DNA of 26,575 nucleotides, from NCBI GenBank assembly GCA_946481735.1, contig CAMLOU010000044.1, forward strand, positions 1 through 26,575, written 5' to 3'. The translations under genes were made by a program, and so were the position numbers. The notes beneath the pieces are model-generated. The model made no database searches. It worked only from the letters and a program-made list of their open reading frames with translations, and had not been told where the DNA came from. How positions within the stretch are numbered: position 1 is the first letter of the stretch; each line of letters begins with the position of its first letter. Below are positions 1-7,651 of the stretch, piece by piece. Origin of the DNA: an uncultured Cellvibrio sp. (lineage in GTDB: Bacteria > Pseudomonadota > Gammaproteobacteria > Pseudomonadales > Cellvibrionaceae).

Positions 1-1886
1 ACCGCAATCTCCGCCAAATTCCCCTTCTCTTCCAGCCAATTCTTACGATCACCCGCGCGTTTTTTCGCGAGCATCATATCCATCACCTGATGGGTTGCGT
101 CGCCGTCTTCGATGGTGAGTTGCACCAGGCGGCGGGTGTCAACAGCCATGGTGGTTTCGCGCAGTTGCAGCGGGTTCATTTCGCCGAGGCCTTTGAAGCG
201 TTGCACGTTGACCTTGCCTTTTTTGTTTTCGGCGGCGAGGCGGTCGAGGATACCTTTTTTCTCGCTTTCATCGAGCGCGTAGTAAACGTCTTTGCCGATG
301 TCGATGCGATAGAGCGGCGGCATGGCGACGAAGACGTGGCCGTTTTTGACGAGGGCGGGAAAATGTTTGACGAACAGCGCGCACAACAAGGTGGCGATGT
401 GCAAGCCGTCGGAGTCGGCGTCGGCGAGGATGCAGATTTTGTGATAACGCAGCTCGGTTAAATCTTCTGCGCCAGGATCAAGGCCGATGGCGACGGAGAT
501 GTCGTGTACTTCCTGGCTGGAAAGAATTTCTTCGGAGTTGACTTCCCAGGTGTTCAGGATTTTTCCGCGCAGCGGCATGATGGCCTGGAATTCGCGGTCG
601 CGCGCTTGTTTGGCGGAGCCGCCTGCGGAGTCTCCTTCCACCAGGAATAATTCGCTGCGCGAGGGGTCGCCGCTGGAACAATCCGCGAGCTTGCCGGGCA
701 AAGCCGGGCCCTGGGTCACTTTTTTGCGCGCGATTTTTTTACTGGAGCGCACACGTTTTTGTGCGTTGTTGATACAAAGGTCGGCAAGTTTGTCGCCTTC
801 TTCGGTGTGCTGGTTTAACCACAGTGCAAACGCATCTTTGGCGATGCCGGAGACAAACGCAGCCGCTTCACGCGAGGTTAAACGCTCTTTGGTTTGACCG
901 GAAAATTGTGGGTCGGCCAGTTTGAACGAAAGCACATAACAACAGTTGTTCCAGATATCTTCCGGTGCGAGTTTGACGCCGCGCGGAATAAGATTGCGGA
1001 ATTCGCAGTACTCGCGCATCGCGTCGAGTAAACCCGTGCGTAAACCATTGACGTGCGTACCACCTTGCGCGGTGGGGATCAGGTTAACGTAGCTTTCCTG
1101 AATTAATTCACCACCTTCCGGCAGCCACTGCACGGCCCAGCTCACCGCTTCCGTCTTGCCGCTGAAGTCACCGACGAAGGGCAGCTCAGGCAAGGTTTCC
1201 CAGCCTTGAGTCGCGCCAGCGAGGTAATCTTTTAAGCCGTCTTCGTAAAACCATTCATCTTTTTCGCCGCTTTGTTCATCGAGAAAGGTGACTTTCAAAC
1301 CGGGACATAAAACGGCTTTCGCGCGCAGCACGTGGCGCATACGGCTAACAGAAAATTTCGGTGAATCGAAATACATCGGGTTGGGTAAAAAGCGCACGGC
1401 GGTGCCGGTCTGGCGCTTTGGGCAGGTGTCGATGATTTCGAGATCCGTGGCTTTATCACCGTTCGCAAAACCCATACGGTAGACATTGCCATCGCGTTTG
1501 ATGGTGACTTCCAGCTTTTGCGAGAGTGCGTTCACTACCGAGACACCCACACCGTGCAAACCACCGGAAAACTGGTAATTCTTGTTGGAGAATTTGCCGC
1601 CTGCATGGAGCGTACACAGGATCACTTCAACACCGGGCTTGCCTTGTTCCGGGTGGATATCCACCGGCATGCCGCGACCGTCGTCGGTGACCGTGACGGA
1701 TTGATCTTTATGCAGGATAACGTCAATGGATTTGGCGTGGCCGGCGAGGGCTTCGTCCACGCTGTTGTCGATAATTTCCTGGGCAAGGTGGTTGGGACGT
1801 GTGGTTTCGGTGTACATTCCCGGGCGTTTTTTTACCGGGTCGAGCCCCGTGAGTACTTCAATATCTTCTGCGGAGTAATTGGCCAT
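1..1886 (-). CDS. parE: DNA topoisomerase IV subunit B (ParE), C-terminal end cut by window edge
   Basis: ParE is the ATPase subunit of topoisomerase IV, which with ParC decatenates daughter chromosomes. The reverse-strand translation starts MANYSAEDIEVLTGLDPVKK and carries the GHKL ATPase signatures (DNSVDEALAGH, DDGRGMPVDIH, GGLHGVGVSVVNAL) and the Toprim signatures EGDSAGGSAKQARD and DADSDGLH, then QRFKGLGEMNPLQL near the end. The window holds 628 codons with no stop; the family is about 630 residues, and the last visible residues (GNLAEIA) match the family C-terminus, so probably only one or a few codons are missing. The start is the ATG at 1886, matching the family N-terminus; a weak GAAG lies a few bases upstream. 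About 140 bp holding two inverted REP repeats separate it from yqiA, so it may have its own promoter. Confidence 0.97.
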   Translation of the reverse strand, partial: MANYSAEDIEVLTGLDPVKKRPGMYTETTRPNHLAQEIIDNSVDEALAGHAKSIDVILHKDQSVTVTDDGRGMPVDIHPEQGKPGVEVILCTLHAGGKFSNKNYQFSGGLHGVGVSVVNALSQKLEVTIKRDGNVYRMGFANGDKATDLEIIDTCPKRQTGTAVRFLPNPMYFDSPKFSVSRMRHVLRAKAVLCPGLKVTFLDEQSGEKDEWFYEDGLKDYLAGATQGWETLPELPFVGDFSGKTEAVSWAVQWLPEGGELIQESYVNLIPTAQGGTHVNGLRTGLLDAMREYCEFRNLIPRGVKLAPEDIWNNCCYVLSFKLADPQFSGQTKERLTSREAAAFVSGIAKDAFALWLNQHTEEGDKLADLCINNAQKRVRSSKKIARKKVTQGPALPGKLADCSSGDPSRSELFLVEGDSAGGSAKQARDREFQAIMPLRGKILNTWEVNSEEILSSQEVHDISVAIGLDPGAEDLTELRYHKICILADADSDGLHIATLLCALFVKHFPALVKNGHVFVAMPPLYRIDIGKDVYYALDESEKKGILDRLAAENKKGKVNVQRFKGLGEMNPLQLRETTMAVDTRRLVQLTIEDGDATHQVMDMMLAKKRAGDRKNWLEEKGNLAEIA

Positions 1887-1909
1887 AGCGTCTTCAGTAT
1901 CAAGTTGAT

Positions 1910-1945
1910 GTAGGTCGGGTTAGCCGCATGGCGGCGTAACCCGAC
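1910..1945 (+). repeat. REP-type palindromic repeat, copy A (left half of an inverted pair)
   Basis: This is a GTAG tetranucleotide (1910-1913) followed by a hairpin with arms GTCGGGTTA (1914-1922) and TAACCCGAC (1937-1945) and an inner GCCGC/GCGGC pair. It is related to copies at 1997-2032, 16242-16277 and 24102-24131. A GTAG foot plus a palindrome is the format of REP elements linked to RAYT transposases. This copy carries GGGTTA where the others have GGATTA, with the compensating change in the other arm. Confidence 0.85.
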
Positions 1946-1996
1946 GGGTCAGTGGTTGTATTTATCGGAAGCGTTCTGGTTACGGCAACCTTAGTT

Positions 1997-2032
1997 GTCG
2001 GATTACGCCGCTGCGCGGCTAATCCGACCTAC
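1997..2032 (-). repeat. REP-type palindromic repeat, copy B, overlapping the yqiA stop codon
   Basis: The arms are GTCGGATTA (1997-2005) and TAATCCGAC (2020-2028), the inner pair is GCCGC/GCGGC, and the GTAG foot lies at 2029-2032 on the minus strand. It faces copy A with both GTAG feet outward, so 1910-2032 has the form of a REPIN (paired inverted REPs, 123 bp in total). The TAG inside the GTAG foot is the stop codon of yqiA. Confidence 0.88.
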
Positions 2033-2601
2033 GGGAATAGAAAGTGTATTCCGTCGTTTAAAAATCGCTCGAACCCCTGGAAGCCATGATCGCCACCTGT
2101 TTCTACGGTTTGTTTGCAGCCTTCATAGAGGGCGACGGCTTGTGTGTAGTCGAGGGTTTCGTCGCCGGTTTGCGCGAGCAGCCAGTAGTTGGCATGGCGT
2201 CGAACAGGAGAAGCGCAGGCTTTGATTTCGTCGATATGCCCGGCGTTCAAGCGGTAGCTATCATCCGTGTGATAGGACGGCAGGTCAACCTCCAGATAGT
2301 CCGGCATAAATTCCCAGGGCCGCACCGCCGGGTTCACCAGCAACGCGCGCAGATCATACTTTTCCGCCAGCCAGGTTGCCCAGAAACCGCCCAGCGAACT
2401 GCCGATCAAACCGATCGGTGAGGGCAGGAGAGATTCCACCAGGGCCTCCAGTACCTGCTGGGTGGCACGCGGGTAAGGCGATAAATGCGGGCAGTGATAA
2501 CGGATGTCGGGACGGTGCTCGGCCAGCCATTGCGCAGTCTGGCGAGCCTTATAGGACAAGGGGGAACTGAGGAAGCCGTGGATGTAAATCAGGTCAGGCA
2601 T
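2029..2601 (-). CDS. yqiA: YqiA-family alpha/beta-fold esterase
   Basis: This is a 190-residue cytosolic esterase of the YqiA family, which has shown activity on short acyl and palmitoyl-CoA type esters; its physiological role is unclear. The order MPDLIYIHGFLSSP, then GSSLGG with the nucleophile Ser at residue 69, a likely acid Asp147 (QTGDETLDY) and His172 (GGDHGFQGF) is the complete catalytic triad. I chose the ATG at 2601 rather than the upstream TTG because it gives the family N-terminus and a TGATG overlap with the cpdA stop, implying translational coupling. The neighbours parE and cpdA are the same as in E. coli. The last codons and the stop (TTC CCG TAG) lie in sequence shared with REP copies, so the extreme C-terminus appears to be repeat-derived. 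Confidence 0.93.
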   Translation of the reverse strand: MPDLIYIHGFLSSPLSYKARQTAQWLAEHRPDIRYHCPHLSPYPRATQQVLEALVESLLPSPIGLIGSSLGGFWATWLAEKYDLRALLVNPAVRPWEFMPDYLEVDLPSYHTDDSYRLNAGHIDEIKACASPVRRHANYWLLAQTGDETLDYTQAVALYEGCKQTVETGGDHGFQGFERFLNDGIHFLFP

Positions 2602-3428
2602 CAATAACCGGCGGATTTGTAGTCGATCACGTAGTGCTTGCCACTCACCCGTGACACACCGGTTTCGATGCGGCCATCCGGATAGAGGTCAAACCAGCGG
2701 TAGCCGGGCATGGCGGTATCCACCGCAAAGTCATCGCTGTTGGGCTTGAACTGGACGCAGGTGGACGGTGTGGCGAAGAGTTTCATGTGCTTGCGGCGGC
2801 GGCTGAAGTCCTGGTGTACATGGCCCCAGACCACGCTCTTGACCTGGGGGCTGCGGTCCACAATGGCCAGGAAGGCGTCTGCATTGCGCAGCACGTATTG
2901 ATCGATCCAGGCGCTGCCCACCGGCAGGGGTTGATGGTGCAACATCACCATCACGTGTTTATCCGCATGCTCCGCCAGCGCCTGTTCAAGGAAGTCCAGC
3001 TCGCTCTGCTCCAGGTTGCCGTAGACCTGCCCCGGCACGGCTGAATCCAGCAGCACAATGACCCAGGCGCCCAGGTCCACCAGGCGACGCTCTGGCGGGT
3101 TGGGGATGGACAACTGGCTCATCATGATGGCGGAATCGTGATTGCCGGGAATCCAGGCGAAGGGCACGCTGAAGTAGCGCCGGATCATGTCGATAAAACG
3201 GCGATAGCATACATCGTGCCCCGCACTGGCAATATCGCCGGTGCAGACAAGGTAGTCGAAGGTGGGTTGCTCGGCAGTGATCAGTTGCAGGACATCTTCC
3301 AGACTTTGGTCTGTATTCAAGCCGAGCAGAGATTCACTGGCGAGCGGACCCAGATGAGTATCGGTGATCTGTATCAGACGCACGGGTAGTTCGTTCACAG
3401 TGATTGCTGACATATCATGCAAATCCAT
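2601..3428 (-). CDS. cpdA: 3',5'-cyclic AMP phosphodiesterase CpdA
   Basis: CpdA is a class III metallophosphoesterase that hydrolyses cAMP to AMP in the cytosol and so lowers CRP signalling. The five metal-binding blocks are visible in order: DTHLG (D23, H25), GDIASAG (D65), GNHD (95-98), HHQPLP (H164-H165) and GHVHQD (202-207). With the start at MDLHDM the protein is 275 residues, the size of the E. coli enzyme. The frame is open further upstream, to 3542, but that extension is basic and unlike the family. AAAGGAAG lies about 12 nt before the chosen ATG; MSAITV at 3413 is an alternative start. The stop overlaps the yqiA start by one base, so the two form an operon. Confidence 0.94.
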   Translation of the reverse strand: MDLHDMSAITVNELPVRLIQITDTHLGPLASESLLGLNTDQSLEDVLQLITAEQPTFDYLVCTGDIASAGHDVCYRRFIDMIRRYFSVPFAWIPGNHDSAIMMSQLSIPNPPERRLVDLGAWVIVLLDSAVPGQVYGNLEQSELDFLEQALAEHADKHVMVMLHHQPLPVGSAWIDQYVLRNADAFLAIVDRSPQVKSVVWGHVHQDFSRRRKHMKLFATPSTCVQFKPNSDDFAVDTAMPGYRWFDLYPDGRIETGVSRVSGKHYVIDYKSAGY

Positions 3429-3644
3429 CTCGCGCTGGCTCTTCCTTTTGGTTTTAGTGTTAGGAGAATAAGTGCGAATACTAGCGCCAACGATATACGC
3501 TAATTCACATTTCCGCCACCTGCTATAGCTTATAAGGAACAAGATTTACAGGAAAGAAGGGTAAAAAAAATCAGAAGTGTGAAGAAGTTAAGGGTTGAGC
3601 GCCATTCCCGGGTTTATGTCACATCAATAGGCTTAACGTTTATG

Positions 3645-3661
3645 GGGGATTCAAAATCCCC
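3645..3661 (-). terminator. Hairpin just after the chemosensory operon
   Basis: GGGGATT (3645-3651) and AATCCCC (3655-3661) form a 7-bp stem with a 3-nt loop two bases beyond the TAA of the last CheW-like gene. On the minus strand it is followed by CATAAAC with no good T run, so it is either a weak terminator or a 3'-end stabilising hairpin. Confidence 0.4.
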
Positions 3662-3662
3662 T

Positions 3663-4139
3663 TTAATGCATGGCCAACAAGTCGGCCGGCGTGCGATCAA
3701 ACAAGGCGCGCAAGTCGAGCACCGGGTAGCGCTGTGCCTGATCCTCGAAGGCAGCGTGGGCCAGAAGCTGCCAGCTGGTTTCCAGTTCGGCAATCGCCAC
3801 GGATTGTTGCGGTTTTACCGGCAGCAACCGGGGAATCCCCCGCAGGAAGATCGCGCCCATGTCCATCTCGCCGGCGCTGTTCTCGTAGGCAATGATTGCG
3901 GCCATCCGTTCTTCATCCACCACACGGGAACGACGGTGAGAAACCAGTTCGTGGATATCCAATGCCGGGATAAATCGGTTGCGCCACAAAAAGCCCTGTT
4001 CGCAATAAGACGGCAAGCCCGGCAGGCGCACACTGGCCTTGATGTATTCAATGTATTTCAGTTCGTAACGCCCGATAGCCACCGCCGTTGTTTGATCAAT
4101 GGGCAATAGCCAGGCACCCAATTCCTGCATCTGCGACAT
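3663..4139 (-). CDS. CheW-like coupling protein (ChpC-like), last gene of the chemosensory operon
   Basis: This 158-residue protein has the layout of a single CheW/SH3-like domain: LGAWLLPIDQTTAVAIGRYEL at the N-terminus, RLPGLPSYCEQGFLWRNRFI (the GLPSY...G...WR..FIPALD pattern of CheW beta strands) in the middle, and YPVLDLRALF at the end. CheW proteins link transducers to the CheA-type kinase at the inner membrane array. Its ATG overlaps the TGA of the preceding CheW-like gene (ATGA), so translation is probably coupled. The last position in the cluster, after a ChpA-like kinase, resembles ChpC, but similarity is too weak to name it firmly. It ends two bases before a small hairpin. Confidence 0.82.
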   Translation of the reverse strand: MSQMQELGAWLLPIDQTTAVAIGRYELKYIEYIKASVRLPGLPSYCEQGFLWRNRFIPALDIHELVSHRRSRVVDEERMAAIIAYENSAGEMDMGAIFLRGIPRLLPVKPQQSVAIAELETSWQLLAHAAFEDQAQRYPVLDLRALFDRTPADLLAMH

Positions 4140-4678
4140 CAGCCGGCCCCCTGTAATGCGCCGCGCGCAGCCTGTGCGCGAACCTGCACACCGCGCGCCT
4201 GCAATAACGCAAGCAAGTCTGCCGCTGAGCTGAGGCCCAGGGCGGTGTCGCCGATCAAGGCAAAACTGGTAAACGGTTGCTTGCGGCTGCTCATGCTGCG
4301 CGGAACCGGATACACCGGGTATTCCCGCGTATCGAGTTTATTGAGCGAACTGCAGGCGAGTGCAAACGCCTGCTGTTGATGACGCAACAACACCAACACC
4401 CGGTGATGCGTCTCCAGGCGGCTTTGCAATTGCAGGGCTTTGTTGAGACAAAACACGGGGTAACGTTGCTGCTCGAATTCCACATAACCACAGGTTTGTG
4501 CTGCGAGCGGCGAAGCCGTTTCCGCCGCGACGATCAACAGCTTGCCAGGCAACAGGGTCACCACATCTGCCGCAGGCAATAACAAACCGAACTCGCCGCC
4601 ATCAAGGTGCACACGTTCCGGTGCGGGTGTGGTCGGCGGTGCAAGGCTGGGCGATTGATCGTTTATGGTAGGCGGCAT
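4139..4678 (-). CDS. Divergent CheW-like protein
   Basis: This 179-residue protein starts with a Pro-rich tail of about 20 residues, followed by a beta-rich region with CheW-like landmarks: GGEFGLLLPAADVVTLLPG, CGYVEFEQQRYPVFCLNKAL (the position of the CheW VRG...P..DL motif, here without the Arg-Gly), HRVLVLLRHQQQAFALAC and FALIGDTALGLSSAADLLAL. The family call rests on this pattern and on its place between a CheA-like kinase and another CheW-like gene. The ATG lies 9 nt after the kinase stop, with AGGATGGAG upstream. Loss of the usual NxRG contact motif suggests altered or lost binding to the receptor or kinase. Confidence 0.68.
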   Translation of the reverse strand: MPPTINDQSPSLAPPTTPAPERVHLDGGEFGLLLPAADVVTLLPGKLLIVAAETASPLAAQTCGYVEFEQQRYPVFCLNKALQLQSRLETHHRVLVLLRHQQQAFALACSSLNKLDTREYPVYPVPRSMSSRKQPFTSFALIGDTALGLSSAADLLALLQARGVQVRAQAARGALQGAG

Positions 4679-4687
4679 GACTCCATC

Positions 4688-7609
4688 CTAGGCAGTGATG
4701 GAAGACTTGAGGCAGTGCAGCAACTCGTCTTCCGAAAAAGGTTTATTCAGATAATTATCCACGCCTGCGGCTTTCGCGAGGCTGCGATGTTTTTCCGTGT
4801 TGCGCGAGGTAATCATGATCACCGGGATATGTTTGGTCGCATCGTTGGCGCGCACGTGGGCTGTCAATTCCAGTCCGTTCATGCGCGGCATTTCCATATC
4901 CACCAGGATGACGCTGGGCATTTGCCCCTGCAAGATATCCACTGCTTCGAAACCGTCTTTAGCCGTGCACACATCCATCCCGATATCGCTGACAAACTGC
5001 GCCAGGGACCGCCGGGTGCTGAGCGAATCATCCACCACCAGGGCCATGGGGCGTTGGGTAATCGGCTGATGCCGCAGCGCTTCGTGGGTCACCTGCCAGA
5101 TGGCTTTGTTGGTACCCGATTGCAACAAATCCAATACCAGTTCCTGCACATCGATCACCGGGGCGACTTCACCATCACCCAGAATCGTTGCACCAATCAC
5201 ACCGGGTACCGCAGGTGTCAGCGCCGTGAGCGGTTTAATGACCATCTCGCGGCTGGCGCTGACGCTTTCGATCAATACGCCCACCTGTTGACCGGGAAAA
5301 CTTTCCACAACCAGGAGCGCGTGAGCATCTGCTGTGTTGATCGCGATGGTACCCGGCAGGTTTGCCAATTGCGCGATGTGATACACATCAATCAGCGTAT
5401 CGTTGAATTGATATTGCAAACCCTCGCCGCTGGACACCAGGGTGGCGACATCAAGGAACAATAATTGCTCGACGCCGCGCGATGCCACCACCAACCGATG
5501 CGCACCGCTTTTTATCAGCAAGCCGTGTTCCGCGATCATGGTCATGGGCAAGCGAATAGTGAATTCACAGGCTTCACCTGGAAAACTTTCAACCGTGATG
5601 CGCCCTTTCAATGACGCAATACGGTCGGCCACCATATCGAGGCCGATACCGCGCCCGGAGGTCTGGCTGACGGCGTCGCTGGTGGAAAACCCCGGTGCAA
5701 AGATTAACTGGTGCAGCCAGCGTTCGAGTAATTCGGGATGCTGTTCATCCTGGGCGGCAGCGGGGATGGCAATATTCAACGCCTCCGCTTTTGCGGCAAT
5801 GCGCGTGTGACTTAACCCGGCGCCATCGTCGCGTACCTGCACCAACACCGATTGGCCCTGCGCGCGAAATTGCAGGCTGATCACGCCCTCTTCCGGCTTG
5901 CCCATGAGCTGGCGCTGCATGGTAGTTTCAATACCGTGATCCACCGCGTTGCGTAACAAATGCATGAGCGGATCAACCAACTCGTGTAGTACCCGGCTGT
6001 CAATCATGGTGTCGCCGCCGAGCAATTGCAGGCGCGCTTGCTTGCCGGTTAAACGGCACGCCTGACGCACACACCGCTGGAAGCGCGCTTCCATGGTGTG
6101 CGCTGGCACCATGCGCATCTCCAGCAATAAATTTTGTGATTCGCGATTGGTGACCTGTTGCTCGTAGGTTTGTTCTTCCAGCCCGCGTAATTGCCCCTGG
6201 GTTTGATAAATGGCGTCGCGCGCGTCGGTGATAAATTCCTGCAGCTGATGAAAGAAACTGTGCAATTCGTTGTAACGATCCAGTTCCAGCGGATCAAGCC
6301 CGTCGTCGTGGCTGCTCTTGAACCGTCGGCTGAATAATTCGCGCACCTCAATCAATTGACCCAACTCTTCCGTGAGCGATGTGAGCTTGTGATGCAATTG
6401 GCCGATATGATTTAACTGCTGCTTGATGCCGTGGACTTGCGTTTGCAAACGGTTGGTACCGATGGCACTGCTACCGGCAAGGCGCAATAAATCCTGCGCG
6501 ATATCCTCGCGTACCCGCAGTTGCGAGGCCATGGCTTCCTGAAGATGCTGGTTGGCGGCCGTTGAGGAAACAGCCTCGTGCACTTCATGGAGTTCGGCAA
6601 CCGGCGCGGGTGGTGCGAGTTCATTATCCGCCTCAACAAAGGCAGCGTTCACCAGGGATTCAATACGCGCCGTGGATACACCGAAGCTGGCGACGTCGTG
6701 CTGATAGACGAAGTGGTAAGCATCCAGCACTTGCTGCATCACGCGCAATTCCAGCTCGCTGACGTTGGAACCGTCCACCAGATTGTCGAGCATGGCGGCG
6801 AGCGTGTCGGACATGTCCACCAGCAGTTGTTTCAAGGCTTCACTGGGCTCGCCAGGCTGGCGGGACATTTCTTCCAGCAAGTCTTCACTGAAATGCATGA
6901 AATTCGCCAGGCCTTTTACGCCCACCACATTGCCGGAACCTTTGATGGTGTGTGCAATGCGTTGCGCACTGGCCAGCGCTTGTTTATCGAAGGTTTCCAC
7001 AAAGCGGCCAATTTGTTCCGCGAAACTGTTGACCTGACCGGGCAGCTCCAGCATCAAACCTTCGTACAATTCCTGATTGATGTCGTCGCTCAAATGCAGC
7101 GACAACATCTCCATCGTGGCAAGGGTCGGCAATTTGCGTGACGGGTCGTCGGTCACCGGAATATCGGCCTGAACCAGCTTGGCCCCCAGCTTGTGCTGTT
7201 GTGCCTCGCTCAAGGGTTGTGGCCAGGCAGAATTGGCCAGAAATTCCAGGATGCTCAGGACAGTAGCGGGTGGTATATCACCCTCACCCAGGTGTTGCAG
7301 ATAATCGAGAAAATACACCGCCCAGGAATCCACCAGCAGACTTTGTTCCGCATCAATACCGTTGGGCTGTTGCATCAGCGCCTGGAAATTTTTCTCCATA
7401 AAACGGCAGGCTTCGGCCAGACCTTGCAATCCGATCAGCTCTGCCGCTTCTGCAAAATGCGCGACAGAAGCGCAATGGTCCGACAATGTCTGCTGGTCCA
7501 CACCGATTTGCGTAGCCTGCCCGAGAGAATAATCCAGTTGCGCATGCAATTCTTGTGTAAGCAGTTCGACAAGATCCTGCTGATCACGCGTCAAAGGATT
7601 ATTATTCAT
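4688..7609 (-). CDS. ChpA-like hybrid chemosensory histidine kinase (HPt - HATPase - CheW - receiver)
   Basis: This is a cytoplasmic CheA-type kinase of 973 residues. The N-terminal 130 residues look like a degenerate helical HPt or FimL-like region. One canonical HPt follows with AHTIKGSGNVVGV (phospho-His near 220). A long helical region (about 350-510) leads to the ATPase core with LLRNAVDHGIE (N box, about 552-562), DDGAGL (about 594) and GRGIGLD (about 652). A CheW-like domain spans about 690-830, and a C-terminal receiver has the DD pair near 860, phospho-Asp near 904 (LVDMEMP) and Lys near 956. Pseudomonas ChpA is about 2,500 residues with several HPt domains; this one is far shorter. 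I chose the ATG at 7609 for its better-spaced GGA; an in-frame ATG at 7621 adds four residues. It lies downstream of the transducer gene and 9 nt before a CheW-like gene. Confidence 0.9.
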   Translation of the reverse strand: MNNNPLTRDQQDLVELLTQELHAQLDYSLGQATQIGVDQQTLSDHCASVAHFAEAAELIGLQGLAEACRFMEKNFQALMQQPNGIDAEQSLLVDSWAVYFLDYLQHLGEGDIPPATVLSILEFLANSAWPQPLSEAQQHKLGAKLVQADIPVTDDPSRKLPTLATMEMLSLHLSDDINQELYEGLMLELPGQVNSFAEQIGRFVETFDKQALASAQRIAHTIKGSGNVVGVKGLANFMHFSEDLLEEMSRQPGEPSEALKQLLVDMSDTLAAMLDNLVDGSNVSELELRVMQQVLDAYHFVYQHDVASFGVSTARIESLVNAAFVEADNELAPPAPVAELHEVHEAVSSTAANQHLQEAMASQLRVREDIAQDLLRLAGSSAIGTNRLQTQVHGIKQQLNHIGQLHHKLTSLTEELGQLIEVRELFSRRFKSSHDDGLDPLELDRYNELHSFFHQLQEFITDARDAIYQTQGQLRGLEEQTYEQQVTNRESQNLLLEMRMVPAHTMEARFQRCVRQACRLTGKQARLQLLGGDTMIDSRVLHELVDPLMHLLRNAVDHGIETTMQRQLMGKPEEGVISLQFRAQGQSVLVQVRDDGAGLSHTRIAAKAEALNIAIPAAAQDEQHPELLERWLHQLIFAPGFSTSDAVSQTSGRGIGLDMVADRIASLKGRITVESFPGEACEFTIRLPMTMIAEHGLLIKSGAHRLVVASRGVEQLLFLDVATLVSSGEGLQYQFNDTLIDVYHIAQLANLPGTIAINTADAHALLVVESFPGQQVGVLIESVSASREMVIKPLTALTPAVPGVIGATILGDGEVAPVIDVQELVLDLLQSGTNKAIWQVTHEALRHQPITQRPMALVVDDSLSTRRSLAQFVSDIGMDVCTAKDGFEAVDILQGQMPSVILVDMEMPRMNGLELTAHVRANDATKHIPVIMITSRNTEKHRSLAKAAGVDNYLNKPFSEDELLHCLKSSITA

Positions 7610-7651
7610 CTCACATTCCATCCAGGCGATTTAGCTTCACACGTGTAATGA

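Noticed and set aside
90..461. 123-codon plus-strand frame at the left end
   Set aside because: It is antisense to the parE Toprim and C-terminal region, which translates to clear ParE motifs on the minus strand.
3429..3542. N-terminal extension of cpdA to the far upstream start
   Set aside because: The extra 38 residues are basic and low in similarity to the family; the start at 3428 gives the usual length and N-terminus.
4607..5464. Long open frame (285 codons) on the plus strand opposite the kinase gene
   Set aside because: It is antisense to the receiver, CheW and ATPase-core coding sequence of the kinase, has no family-like motif and no ribosome binding site; it reflects codon bias of the real gene.
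6578..7141. 187-codon plus-strand frame opposite the HPt region of the kinase
   Set aside because: Shadow of the conserved HPt coding sequence with no recognisable protein features.
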